Below are positions 28,818-36,741 of a DNA stretch of 64,000 nt, piece by piece. The first letter of the stretch is position 1. Each line of letters begins with the position of its first letter. Position numbers and translations under genes: made by a program. The notes under the pieces are model-generated. The model did no database searches and was not told the DNA's origin. It was given only the letters and a program-made list of their open reading frames with translations. This stretch comes from Ignavibacteria bacterium (GTDB lineage Bacteria > Bacteroidota > Ignavibacteria > Tepidaquicellales > Tepidaquicellaceae). Location: contig JAQTLX010000005.1 of the NCBI GenBank assembly GCA_028714695.1, positions 1-64,000 of the forward strand. The letters run 5' to 3'.

Positions 28818-29513
28818 TTAAGAAGCCAGTAGTTTTTTGACAAGAGGAGGCGTGCCTGTAGTGGCTTTCTCTACAATGAATTCAAGATTCTTGTGTATGC
28901 CCGAAACATTTGGTTTATGAGGGTCGATAATATATTTCTTTGTTTCTCTTGATACGTAATCTATCAGCCCGGCAGCGGGATAAACAACAAGCGACGTTCC
29001 TACAACAATCAGAATATCCGCCGAGGCTGCAACGGTTGCGGCATCCGTCATCAGCGGAACCGCTTCGCCGAACCAGACTATATCCGGTCTTAACTGCGAA
29101 CCTTTTTCGCATTCGTCCCCGAGATTAATATCCCTGTAACCGATATCATAAACGTTGTAAGGAGGAACCGTGCTTCTTGCTTTTGTAAGTTCGCCGTGAA
29201 GGTGTATGATATTCGAAGAACCCGCTCTTTCGTGAAGATTGTCAACATTCTGAGTAACGATGACAACATCGTATTTCGATTCCAACTGGGCAAGGGCAAT
29301 ATGCGCTTCGTTGGGCTTAACATTATGCAGTTGTCTTCTTCTTTCGTTATAAAAACGAAGAACAACTTCGGGGTCTTTTATCCATCCGCCGGGCGACGCC
29401 ACTTCATATACATCGTAGCCTTCCCAGAGTCCGCCTGCATCTCTGAATGTGGAGAGTCCGCTTTCCGCGCTTATACCGGCTCCGCTTAACACAACGATTT
29501 TTTTACGGGACAT
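28818..29513 (-). CDS. Sir2-family NAD-dependent protein deacylase (zinc-less)
   Basis: A 231-residue sirtuin that removes acyl groups from lysine using NAD+. It shows GAGISAESGLSTFR (NAD site), TQNVDNLHERAGS, the catalytic His in HLHGEL (about H106) and VVGTSLVVYPAAGL. FYNER near residue 54-58 keeps the Tyr-x-x-Arg pair that favours succinyl/glutaryl lysine in SIRT5/CobB types. The zinc module is altered: the segment after HLHGEL reads KARSTVPPYNVYDIGYRDINLGDECEKGSQ with one Cys, and I find no other Cys in the protein. It abuts the PanE-like gene and follows DUF302 by 48 bp. Likely the cytoplasmic tail end of the efflux operon. Confidence 0.9.
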   Translation of the reverse strand: MSRKKIVVLSGAGISAESGLSTFRDAGGLWEGYDVYEVASPGGWIKDPEVVLRFYNERRRQLHNVKPNEAHIALAQLESKYDVVIVTQNVDNLHERAGSSNIIHLHGELTKARSTVPPYNVYDIGYRDINLGDECEKGSQLRPDIVWFGEAVPLMTDAATVAASADILIVVGTSLVVYPAAGLIDYVSRETKKYIIDPHKPNVSGIHKNLEFIVEKATTGTPPLVKKLLAS

Positions 29514-29561
29514 AAATATGCTGTTTATTTAACCCCGTAATTTACTAACTGTAAAATTAAA

Positions 29562-29945
29562 TTATAAGATAGATAATACTCTTTGAATTTTTTCAGTCAG
29601 TTTCCCGGACAGTTCTTTGAGTTTAGGATTATCCGAAACCGCGAATATCAATTCGGGATTAAACATCGAGACAATAACTTCGCCGTTTTTTTCATGCACA
29701 ATTACGTTGCATGGCATAAGAAGTCCGACGTTTTCTTCCGTTTTAAGCGCTTCGTATGCAAACGGAGGATTGCACGCGCCGAGAATCATGTATCTGTCGA
29801 AATCAACGTCCAGTTTTTTCTTCAGTGTTTCTTTTACGTCGATTGTGGTAAGTATGCCGAAACCTTCGGTTTTTAATGCTTCAGTTGCTTTTTCAATTGC
29901 GGCTTCATAACCGTAATTTACTTTTTTAGTGAATCCGTAATTCAT
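29562..29945 (-). CDS. DUF302 domain protein
   Basis: A 127-residue cytoplasmic protein filling the DUF302 fold: YGFTKKVNYGYEAAIEKATEALKTEGFGILTTIDVKETLKKKL, then YMILGACNPPFAYEALKTEENVGLLMPCNVIVHE. The conserved ILGACNPP and LLPCN-type motifs are present. The family's function is not known, though a role in stress or metal/thiol homeostasis has been suggested for members beside transporters. It starts 20 bp after the last ABC permease. Confidence 0.88.
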   Translation of the reverse strand: MNYGFTKKVNYGYEAAIEKATEALKTEGFGILTTIDVKETLKKKLDVDFDRYMILGACNPPFAYEALKTEENVGLLMPCNVIVHEKNGEVIVSMFNPELIFAVSDNPKLKELSGKLTEKIQRVLSIL

Positions 29946-29965
29946 ATGTATTTTATTTAATTAAT

Positions 29966-31078
29966 TTATTCAGATTTTCTGTAACGCCAAACGGCAAGAG
30001 TCATTATTACAACAGAGAAAATTACAAAAAAGTACAGAGCAGGGAGAACGTCTTTTAACTGAGAACCTTTCAGCATTATCATCCTCATCGCGCGGTTGAA
30101 CTGCGCGACCGGATTGAAGTATGCAATCGTCTGCGCCCAATCGGGCATGCTTTCGACAGGCGTAAATATGCCCCCCATCAACATAAACAGAACCATAAAG
30201 AACCATGCAATGAACATTGCCTGCTGCTGTGTATGAGTAACGGTTGATATAAGCAGACCGATTCCAAGCACTACAAACATATATACCGAAGCAAGCAGAA
30301 GAATCAGGAATGGACTGCCCAATAGCGGTACATTAAACACAAAGAATCCAAGCGTCAGCCCGAATATGAGTTCGCCGATACCTATGAACCAGAAAGGCAT
30401 TAACTTCCCTATTATGAATTGATATTTCTTAATGGGCGTAACGTTCAACTGTTCAATCGTGCCGATTTCCTTTTCTTTCACAATGTTCATACCCGAAAGA
30501 AATGAGCCGATCATAGTTACGAGCGCAACGAGAATGCCGGGGACCATGTATGTTTTGTAATCCAGTTCGGGATTGTACCAGTTCATAAATTCAACGTTTA
30601 TCAGCGCTGTTTTTTCCGGAACGATTGATGACTTTGTTATTATTTCGGAATTGTACTGCCTTACGATATTAGTCGCGTAATTGTTTATTATTCCAGCGGC
30701 GGAACCGTCTTCGGCATTTATTAGAAACTGGACTTCGGATTTTCCGTTTGTTCTAAAATCCTTTTCGAAATCTTTTGGAATGTAAATAATCAGGCGGGCT
30801 TCATATTTTTTAAAACTTTCCTCCGAATTTTCGACGGAGAAAGAAACCTCGTTCAGAGTGAAATAATTCGAAGCGGTGAATTTGGAAATAAGTTCTCTTG
30901 AGAAATGGCTCTGGTCGAGGTCAACAACATTGAATTTTATATTCTTAATTTCATATGTAGCCGCATTGGAAAGTATCAGCAGTTGAAAAATCGGCATGAA
31001 GAATATAAGCGGAATCATTGCTCTGTTCCGGAAAATCTGCAGAAACTCTTTTTTTAATATAACAAGTATGGTTCTCAT
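29966..31078 (-). CDS. ABC-2 type permease (YbhR-like)
   Basis: A 370-residue membrane component of an ABC exporter. One N-terminal helix (MIPLIFFMPIFQLLILSNAA), a 140-residue periplasmic domain, then five helices with the ABC-2 signature around MVPGILVALVTMIGSFLSGMNIVKEKEIGTIEQLNVTPI. This is the topology of YbhS/YbhR. Its first base overlaps the end of the previous permease gene by one base (31078), so the two are translated together and likely form a heterodimer. Confidence 0.9.
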   Translation of the reverse strand: MRTILVILKKEFLQIFRNRAMIPLIFFMPIFQLLILSNAATYEIKNIKFNVVDLDQSHFSRELISKFTASNYFTLNEVSFSVENSEESFKKYEARLIIYIPKDFEKDFRTNGKSEVQFLINAEDGSAAGIINNYATNIVRQYNSEIITKSSIVPEKTALINVEFMNWYNPELDYKTYMVPGILVALVTMIGSFLSGMNIVKEKEIGTIEQLNVTPIKKYQFIIGKLMPFWFIGIGELIFGLTLGFFVFNVPLLGSPFLILLLASVYMFVVLGIGLLISTVTHTQQQAMFIAWFFMVLFMLMGGIFTPVESMPDWAQTIAYFNPVAQFNRAMRMIMLKGSQLKDVLPALYFFVIFSVVIMTLAVWRYRKSE

Positions 31079-32184
31079 TACTCAAGTCTGATTTTAAATT
31101 TTTTAATGCTGACCGTTATGAAAAACACCGTCATACCCGCAAGTATAAGCGTTTCCTGCCAAATGTAAGAGAATGTAACACCTTTCAACATTATGCCCTT
31201 TACTATTCGAATAAACCATTTGGCGGGAATCGTGTTGCTCAATAATTGCAGAGGCAGAGGCATATTTTCAACCGGGAAAATATATCCCGAAAGAATAATT
31301 GTCGGGAGCATAAGAGCGCCGAGAGAAATCATCATCGCCGTCTGCTGATTGTTGCTTACAGTCGAAATCAAAATGCCAAGAGATAAAGCGGTAACTAAAA
31401 ATAACGTGCATTCGGCTATAAGCAGAGGAAGACTTCCCACTGTCGGTACTTCAAAAACATATTTTGAAAGTATCAGCACGGCAGCGGAATTTACAAGTGC
31501 AAGAAGGAGATAAGGAATAACTTTTCCAACAATTATCTGAAACGGATTCAGCGGAGACACAAGCAGTATTTCCATCGTACCAAGTTCCTTTTCTTTCGTA
31601 ATCGATATCGATGTCATGAGTGCGGAGACAAGCAGCAGTATAACCGACATCAGTCCCGGCACGAACATGAAAACGCTTTTCAGATTCGGATTGAAGCGCA
31701 TTTTGATTTCGGGATTAATCATCGGAGGAAGAGTTTTCCCTTTTGAAAGTTCCGCCTGATAATCCATTATAATCGAGGAAGTATATCCTATAAGCATATT
31801 CGCGAAATTCGGGTCCGAAGCATCAGCCACAATTTGAACATTTGCAGTTCCTGTTCTTTCAATATTCTTTCCGAAATCGGGTTCGAATATTATCACTTCT
31901 TTGATAATGCCCTTTCTGAATGCAGGCTCAATGTCATTCTGCGACTGCAGGTTTTCATAGAGAAGAAAATATCCGGACGACAAAAGTTTATTGCTTATTT
32001 CCTGCGTATTATTGTCTTTTGCAAAATCGAGTATGGCTATTTTCGCATCCTTTATTTCATTTGTTATAGCAAAGCCGAAAAGCAATACCTGGGCAATCGG
32101 CATACCGAACAATATAAGGAGCGTTCTGTAGTCCCTGACAATATGAAGGAATTCCTTCCACACAAAATTTAAGAATCTATTCAT
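31078..32184 (-). CDS. ABC-2 type permease (YbhS-like)
   Basis: A 368-residue paralogue of the following permease with the same topology: helix LLILFGMPIAQVLLFGFAI, an external domain, and a five-helix block with VPGLMSVILLLVSALMTSISITKEKELGTMEILLVSPL. It overlaps the ATPase gene upstream by 8 bp and the second permease by 1 bp. In the E. coli CecR-regulated operon two such permeases form the YbhFSR exporter linked to drug and lipophilic-cation export. Confidence 0.9.
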   Translation of the reverse strand: MNRFLNFVWKEFLHIVRDYRTLLILFGMPIAQVLLFGFAITNEIKDAKIAILDFAKDNNTQEISNKLLSSGYFLLYENLQSQNDIEPAFRKGIIKEVIIFEPDFGKNIERTGTANVQIVADASDPNFANMLIGYTSSIIMDYQAELSKGKTLPPMINPEIKMRFNPNLKSVFMFVPGLMSVILLLVSALMTSISITKEKELGTMEILLVSPLNPFQIIVGKVIPYLLLALVNSAAVLILSKYVFEVPTVGSLPLLIAECTLFLVTALSLGILISTVSNNQQTAMMISLGALMLPTIILSGYIFPVENMPLPLQLLSNTIPAKWFIRIVKGIMLKGVTFSYIWQETLILAGMTVFFITVSIKKFKIRLE

Positions 32185-32917
32185 TACTTTGCGGTCTGGC
32201 TAATTTTACGAATACTTCGTGCATAGTTTCTACGCCGAATTGTTTTTTAAGATTTCCCGGTGTATCAAGCGCCGCTATCCTTCCGTCAACCATCATTGAT
32301 ATCCTGCTGCAATATTCCGCTTCGTCCATATAGTGGGTTGTAACAAATACCGTTACATTCCTGTCCGCCGCTTCATAAATCATATCCCAGAACTGACGGC
32401 GCGTAATCGGGTCAACTCCGCCTGTCGGTTCATCAAGAAATACTATCTTCGGTTCGTGAATAATCGCTATCGAGAAAGCAAGTTTCTGTTTCCATCCTAG
32501 GGGAAGCGATTTTATAAGTTTATTTTTTGCATCTTCAATTTTCAGAAGGTCAATCAGGAATTCGGTCTTCTCTTTTCTTTTTTCCTTCGAAAGTCCGTAA
32601 ACCCCGCCGTAGAAATCAATGTTTTCTTTTACTGTTAAATCCTCGTACAGCGAAAACTTCTGACTCATATATCCGATGTTTTTCTTTATTTGTTCCGTCT
32701 GCTTATAAACGTCAAAACCCGCTACCGTTGCCGTTCCGGACGAAGGAATGGATAGTCCGCATAACATTCTCATAGCAGTGGTTTTCCCCGCACCGTTCGC
32801 ACCAAGAAAGCCGAATATTTCTCCGGCGGGTACTTCAAATGATATTTTATCCACCGCTATGAACGAGCCGAATTTTTTAGTGAGATCCTTAACCGTTATT
32901 ATATATTTGTCGTCCAT
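32177..32917 (-). CDS. ABC transporter ATPase (second half of a YbhF-like pair)
   Basis: A 246-residue nucleotide-binding protein: Walker A GANGAGKTT, Walker B KIVFLDEPTGG, and switch His in FVTTHYMDEA. The signature motif is not LSGGQ but LPLGWKQKL, the same variant known from the C-terminal half of E. coli YbhF. That makes this the likely degenerate partner in a heterodimeric pair. It starts right after the other ATPase gene ends and overlaps the first permease by 8 bp. Confidence 0.9.
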   Translation of the reverse strand: MDDKYIITVKDLTKKFGSFIAVDKISFEVPAGEIFGFLGANGAGKTTAMRMLCGLSIPSSGTATVAGFDVYKQTEQIKKNIGYMSQKFSLYEDLTVKENIDFYGGVYGLSKEKRKEKTEFLIDLLKIEDAKNKLIKSLPLGWKQKLAFSIAIIHEPKIVFLDEPTGGVDPITRRQFWDMIYEAADRNVTVFVTTHYMDEAEYCSRISMMVDGRIAALDTPGNLKKQFGVETMHEVFVKLARPQSNE

Positions 32918-33829
32918 TTATTTGTTCATTAATGACATAAAACAATCCTCGATGCCGGGATTTATTTCCTGTATAGTTAAATTTGTATGCCCCTCTGACA
33001 TTAAAATATTTTTCATTCTTTCAATATCGATGCCGCCGTGTTTATCCGTGTAGTGAAGGAAATCACCGAATGAATAAACCGATTCAGTATTTTCATCCGA
33101 ACGAATATCAAGTATCAGTTTGTGCATATTGTCAGACCTGACTGCATATATTTTTTTTCCGTACTTGCCGATAATATCCCGGAGAAATCCAATATCAAGA
33201 ATTTTTCCTTTCTGCATGAGCGCTATTCTGTCGCATTTGGATGCTTCGTCCATGTACGGCGTAGAAACAAGAATCGTTATGCCTTCATTTTTTAATTTGC
33301 CGAGCATTTCCCAGAATTCATTTCTTGATACCGGGTCGACACCAGTAGTCGGTTCATCGAGGAATAGAACGTCGGGTCTGTGAATAAGCGCACATGAGAG
33401 AGCAAGTTTTTGTTTCATACCGCCTGACAACTGCCCAGCCCTTCTTTTGTTGAAAGGTTCGAGCATTATATATATATCTTTAATGAGGTCGTAATTTTTT
33501 TCGATTGTGGTGCCGAAAACTCTGGCGAAGAACTTTAAGTTTTCCTCGACGCTTAAATCCTGATAAAGCGAAAACCTTCCGGGCATATAGCCGACTGATG
33601 ACCTTATTTTCTTATAATCTTTTACGATGTCAAATCCATCCACAACAGCGCTTCCGCTTCCCGGAAGAAGCAGCGTGGTAAGCATTCTGAACAAAGTCGT
33701 CTTACCCGCGCCGTCAGGACCGATGAAACCGAAAAGTTCGCCGTGTTTAACGTCGAATGAAATATCATCCACAGCTTTTGTTTCGTCGAACGATTTAGAA
33801 ATATTTTTTACAGATACTGCGTATTCCAT
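32918..33829 (-). CDS. ABC transporter ATPase (first half of a YbhF-like pair)
   Basis: A 303-residue nucleotide-binding protein with Walker A GPDGAGKTT, a canonical signature QLSGGMKQKL and Walker B VLFLDEPTTGVDP. The switch His of a typical H-loop is replaced by Pro in STPYMDEAS, a feature also seen in other members of this group. The C-terminal 70 residues form a small extra domain. In E. coli the two halves are fused in YbhF (578 residues); here they are two abutting genes. Confidence 0.9.
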   Translation of the reverse strand: MEYAVSVKNISKSFDETKAVDDISFDVKHGELFGFIGPDGAGKTTLFRMLTTLLLPGSGSAVVDGFDIVKDYKKIRSSVGYMPGRFSLYQDLSVEENLKFFARVFGTTIEKNYDLIKDIYIMLEPFNKRRAGQLSGGMKQKLALSCALIHRPDVLFLDEPTTGVDPVSRNEFWEMLGKLKNEGITILVSTPYMDEASKCDRIALMQKGKILDIGFLRDIIGKYGKKIYAVRSDNMHKLILDIRSDENTESVYSFGDFLHYTDKHGGIDIERMKNILMSEGHTNLTIQEINPGIEDCFMSLMNK

Positions 33830-33835
33830 GATTCT

Positions 33836-34729
33836 TTATTTAAATACAATTTCTCCGGGCATGCCGATTTTCAAGGAACCGTCATTCTTAACGCGCACCT
33901 TTACCGCATAAACAAGATTAACTCTTTCTTCCTTCGTCTGAATTATTTTAGGAGTGAATTCGGCTTTTGAAGATATCCAACTGATTTCTCCTTCCAGCGT
34001 TCTGAAATCGTCTTTTCCGTTATCGATAAGCACTTTAACCTTCTGTCCTATTTTAATTTCAGGTAGTTGAGAGCCGCTTACATACACTCGAAGTTCCATT
34101 ATGCTCAGGTCGGCAATCTTATATAAAGGTTTTCCGTAGTTTACAACTTCATTCTGCTCCGCATATTTGATTATCACCGTTCCTGTAACGGGATTAATAA
34201 TAGTGCTCTTATTCAATTGGTCGTCAATCTGCTTTATCTGCACGTCATAATTTTTAAGTTCTTCGTTAGTCGTATTATTCTGCGTTTCTACTGCCGCCAT
34301 CTGTTTGTTTATCACATCGATATTTCCGACTATATCATCAAGTTGTTTTCCCGTCGCAGCATTGTCTTTTAAGAGTCTTTCAATCCTGTCTTTTTCTTTT
34401 AAGGCAACTCTTTTTTGTTCCTGATAGACCGCGACCTGAGAACTAACATTTTTAAATTTTGTGCGGGTAAGATTTTTTGTTGCTTCAAGTTGTTTCTTCT
34501 TAAGATTCAACTGCACCGTATCGATATAGCCTGCAATATAGTTCGCATTCAGCGTCTGACCTTCCTCGACATTGAACTCGACCAGTTTACCACTGGATTC
34601 AGACGAGACAATCGTTTCGACCGCTTCAAAATTCCCGTAGGCATCCGAGCGCTTGTCGTTTTTCGAACATCCGCTGATTATGCCTGCGGACAAAGCAATT
34701 AAAATAAATCCGAATAATTTATTATTCAT
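33836..34729 (-). CDS. Membrane-fusion (HlyD/YbhG-like) lipoprotein
   Basis: A 297-residue periplasmic adaptor. The N-terminal helix ends with the lipobox IISGCSKN (Cys near residue 21), so it is probably lipid-anchored. Next come a biotinyl-lipoyl half (SGKLVEFNVEEGQTLNANY), a coiled-coil hairpin from about residue 70 to 175 (KKKQLEATKNLTRTKFKNV...), the second lipoyl half (INPVTGTVIIKYAEQNEVV) and a beta-barrel domain. It bridges the ABC-2 permeases to the TolC-like channel encoded just upstream (1-bp gap). Confidence 0.9.
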   Translation of the reverse strand: MNNKLFGFILIALSAGIISGCSKNDKRSDAYGNFEAVETIVSSESSGKLVEFNVEEGQTLNANYIAGYIDTVQLNLKKKQLEATKNLTRTKFKNVSSQVAVYQEQKRVALKEKDRIERLLKDNAATGKQLDDIVGNIDVINKQMAAVETQNNTTNEELKNYDVQIKQIDDQLNKSTIINPVTGTVIIKYAEQNEVVNYGKPLYKIADLSIMELRVYVSGSQLPEIKIGQKVKVLIDNGKDDFRTLEGEISWISSKAEFTPKIIQTKEERVNLVYAVKVRVKNDGSLKIGMPGEIVFK

Positions 34730-34730
34730 A

Positions 34731-35999
34731 TTAATATACTCCTTTTGCCGTTAAATAATTTATTTGAGCCTGCAGCAATTGTATCTTATGAGTTGCAAGC
34801 ATTATTTCTGCCTGTGTTTTATTGTTTAATTCCGTAAGATAGATAGTCGAAGTAACGGTTCCGTTCTGTAACTGCGAAAAGACACTGCTTACAATTTTAT
34901 CTCTGAGAGCAATTAATTCTTCGTCTTTCTTTTTCAATTCACTGTATTTCAGAATATCGGATTTGTATTTTTCGAGGCTTACCTTTAGATTTTTATCGAA
35001 AGTTTCTTTCTGAGAATCGACAATTTTACTGTTTACCGAATAAATTTGTTTTTCGTTATTATCAGAACTCCAGTTTATGGGATTCCAACTTACAGTCAGT
35101 CCAACCATATAATACGGCTGAAATGTGTTGTCGAGCATATTCAGTCCCGGTCTGCCATATCCTGCCTGACCGAATGCAGATAATTTAGGAATAACTCTCG
35201 TTGAAATGGAATTTGAATATGCATTCAGTTGATCTTTTTGAAACGAAAAGAGTTTGTATTCGGGTCTGCCGGAGAAGTCGTTGTCAAAAATAATATTTGT
35301 TCCGGCGGGAATTTCAAGTTTTGTATTCTCCGGAATCGCAACGCCTATAAGTTCTCCGAGCATCTTAAGCGCCGATATCCTGTCAATTTCTATGCTTTGA
35401 ATATCTTCTTCAGTTTGTATCAACTGCGCCTGAAGAATGTATAAATTACTCGCTGTCGAAACTTCGTTCCTTATACGCGACTCCATTTCCGAAATTCTGG
35501 AAAGCAAATCCTTTTTTAGTGTCTCATTAACGTTTTTCTTTTCCTGATATAAAAGAACGGAAAAATACAGGTCGTTGATTTTAGGTTTCAGCGAGAACAG
35601 TTCAACTTCTATCTTTTGGTTATCAACCAGCACCTGCCGGTTTTCAGTTTCTTTCAGAGAGGAAATATTGCCTCCGTCATAGAGCAGTTGTTTTACGTCC
35701 ATCGTAACTTTGTACTGGTCCTTGTTCATTTCAGGCGGTTTAATGGCCGGAAGACTAATATTCAGTTTCGTTACATCGGACTGATACGACGCCTGCCCTT
35801 TAAATGAAATCTGAGGCAGATAATTTATGCCGAGATTTTCCAGTTTCAATTCGTTTATTGATTTGTAATAATCCCGCTGTTTCGCGTTGGGATAATTTTC
35901 GTATGCAGCCTTGAAACAATCCTTAAGGGATATTGTGTTATCCTGTGATTGCACGCTGACAGCCGCCGCAAGAAAAATTATCAACAAAATCTTTCTCAT
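34731..35999 (-). CDS. TolC-family outer-membrane efflux protein
   Basis: A 422-residue protein with a signal peptide (MRKILLIIFLAAAVSVQSQ) and two OEP repeats, each with long helices and an outer-membrane strand pair: YPNAKQRDYYKSINELKLENLGINYLPQISFKGQASYQSD and the related GRPEYKLFSFQKDQLNAY...VIPKLSAFGQAGYGRPG. It supplies the outer-membrane channel of the tripartite exporter. It begins 1 bp after the TetR-like gene and ends 1 bp before the adaptor gene. Confidence 0.93.
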   Translation of the reverse strand: MRKILLIIFLAAAVSVQSQDNTISLKDCFKAAYENYPNAKQRDYYKSINELKLENLGINYLPQISFKGQASYQSDVTKLNISLPAIKPPEMNKDQYKVTMDVKQLLYDGGNISSLKETENRQVLVDNQKIEVELFSLKPKINDLYFSVLLYQEKKNVNETLKKDLLSRISEMESRIRNEVSTASNLYILQAQLIQTEEDIQSIEIDRISALKMLGELIGVAIPENTKLEIPAGTNIIFDNDFSGRPEYKLFSFQKDQLNAYSNSISTRVIPKLSAFGQAGYGRPGLNMLDNTFQPYYMVGLTVSWNPINWSSDNNEKQIYSVNSKIVDSQKETFDKNLKVSLEKYKSDILKYSELKKKDEELIALRDKIVSSVFSQLQNGTVTSTIYLTELNNKTQAEIMLATHKIQLLQAQINYLTAKGVY

Positions 36000-36000
36000 A

Positions 36001-36648
36001 TCAATTAATTTTAATTGAGTTTATTATAAATTTTGAAACTTCTTTTTTTCTGGATTCGATAAACTTCGTATAACTGTCGTCATCAAAATTCAGAACGGTA
36101 GATACAATCGGACGCGCCACAACGGGAAAAATGCAAAGTGCGATAATATTTATTATCAACTGTCTGGGGTCAATCGGATTTATTATACCGAGAGAAATAG
36201 CCGATCTGATGTCTTCAATAAATCTGTTGCCAGGGTGAATTCCTTTTTCAATAAAAACATTTTTAATTCTTTCCGGATTGTGATGAATCTCGTTTAAAAT
36301 AAATGCGGGTATATATGAATTCTTAAGCAGTAGATCTATATAGTTCTCAACGAAGTATTCTATTTTTGCCAGTAGCGGCAAATCCACACTTATTAATTCC
36401 TGAAGTTTCGCAAAAAAGCCGACGCAGTCTTCATTGAATATTGCCTCGAATAAATTTTCTTTGGAACGGAAATAATAATGCAGCATAGCCTTGTTTATCC
36501 CTGCCTCATCGGCAATTTCCTGCATCCTCGCCCCGTCGAGACCCTTAACGTGAAATATTCTTTTTGCCGCAGAAAGAATTTGCTTTTCCGTAGTTTTGTC
36601 TAAATTTTCTTTCTTTTCAGCCTCTTTTTCGATATTTTCGTCATCCAT
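36001..36648 (-). CDS. TetR/AcrR-family regulator (CecR-like)
   Basis: About 215 residues. The N-terminal helix-turn-helix reads KQILSAAKRIFHVKGLDGARMQEIADEAGINKAMLHYYFRSKENLFEAIF, a standard TetR domain, and the rest is helical ligand-binding. I choose the ATG at 36648. An upstream ATG at 36708 would add 20 residues whose codons would cover the -10 box and operator. It heads the exporter operon, as CecR (YbiH) does in E. coli, and probably represses it. The ligand is unknown. Confidence 0.9.
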   Translation of the reverse strand: MDDENIEKEAEKKENLDKTTEKQILSAAKRIFHVKGLDGARMQEIADEAGINKAMLHYYFRSKENLFEAIFNEDCVGFFAKLQELISVDLPLLAKIEYFVENYIDLLLKNSYIPAFILNEIHHNPERIKNVFIEKGIHPGNRFIEDIRSAISLGIINPIDPRQLIINIIALCIFPVVARPIVSTVLNFDDDSYTKFIESRKKEVSKFIINSIKIN

Positions 36649-36679
36649 ATACTTAAACTTAATAGTTAATCTGAATGGT

Positions 36680-36728
36680 TTAACCAACTGGTTAACACAA
36701 AAATACACCTGACCGTAATAAATGTCAA
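36680..36728 (-). promoter_or_regulatory. Promoter and TetR-type operator of the efflux operon
   Basis: On the minus strand a TTGACA (36723-36728) and a TATTTT (36700-36705) are separated by exactly 17 bp, a sigma70-like promoter. Directly downstream, at 36680-36695, lies the inverted repeat TTAACC-AACT-GGTTAA, covering the likely start point. A further half-site GGTT at 36677-36680 makes a second overlapping palindrome (GGTT-T-AACC). This is the expected place for an autorepressing TetR operator. Confidence 0.75.
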
Positions 36729-36741
36729 GTGAATTTTAAAA

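Noticed and set aside
36649-36708. Longer N-terminus for the TetR-like regulator starting at 36708
   Set aside because: The extension would overlap the -10 box and operator; the ATG at 36648 leaves a clean leader and a normal-length N-terminus.
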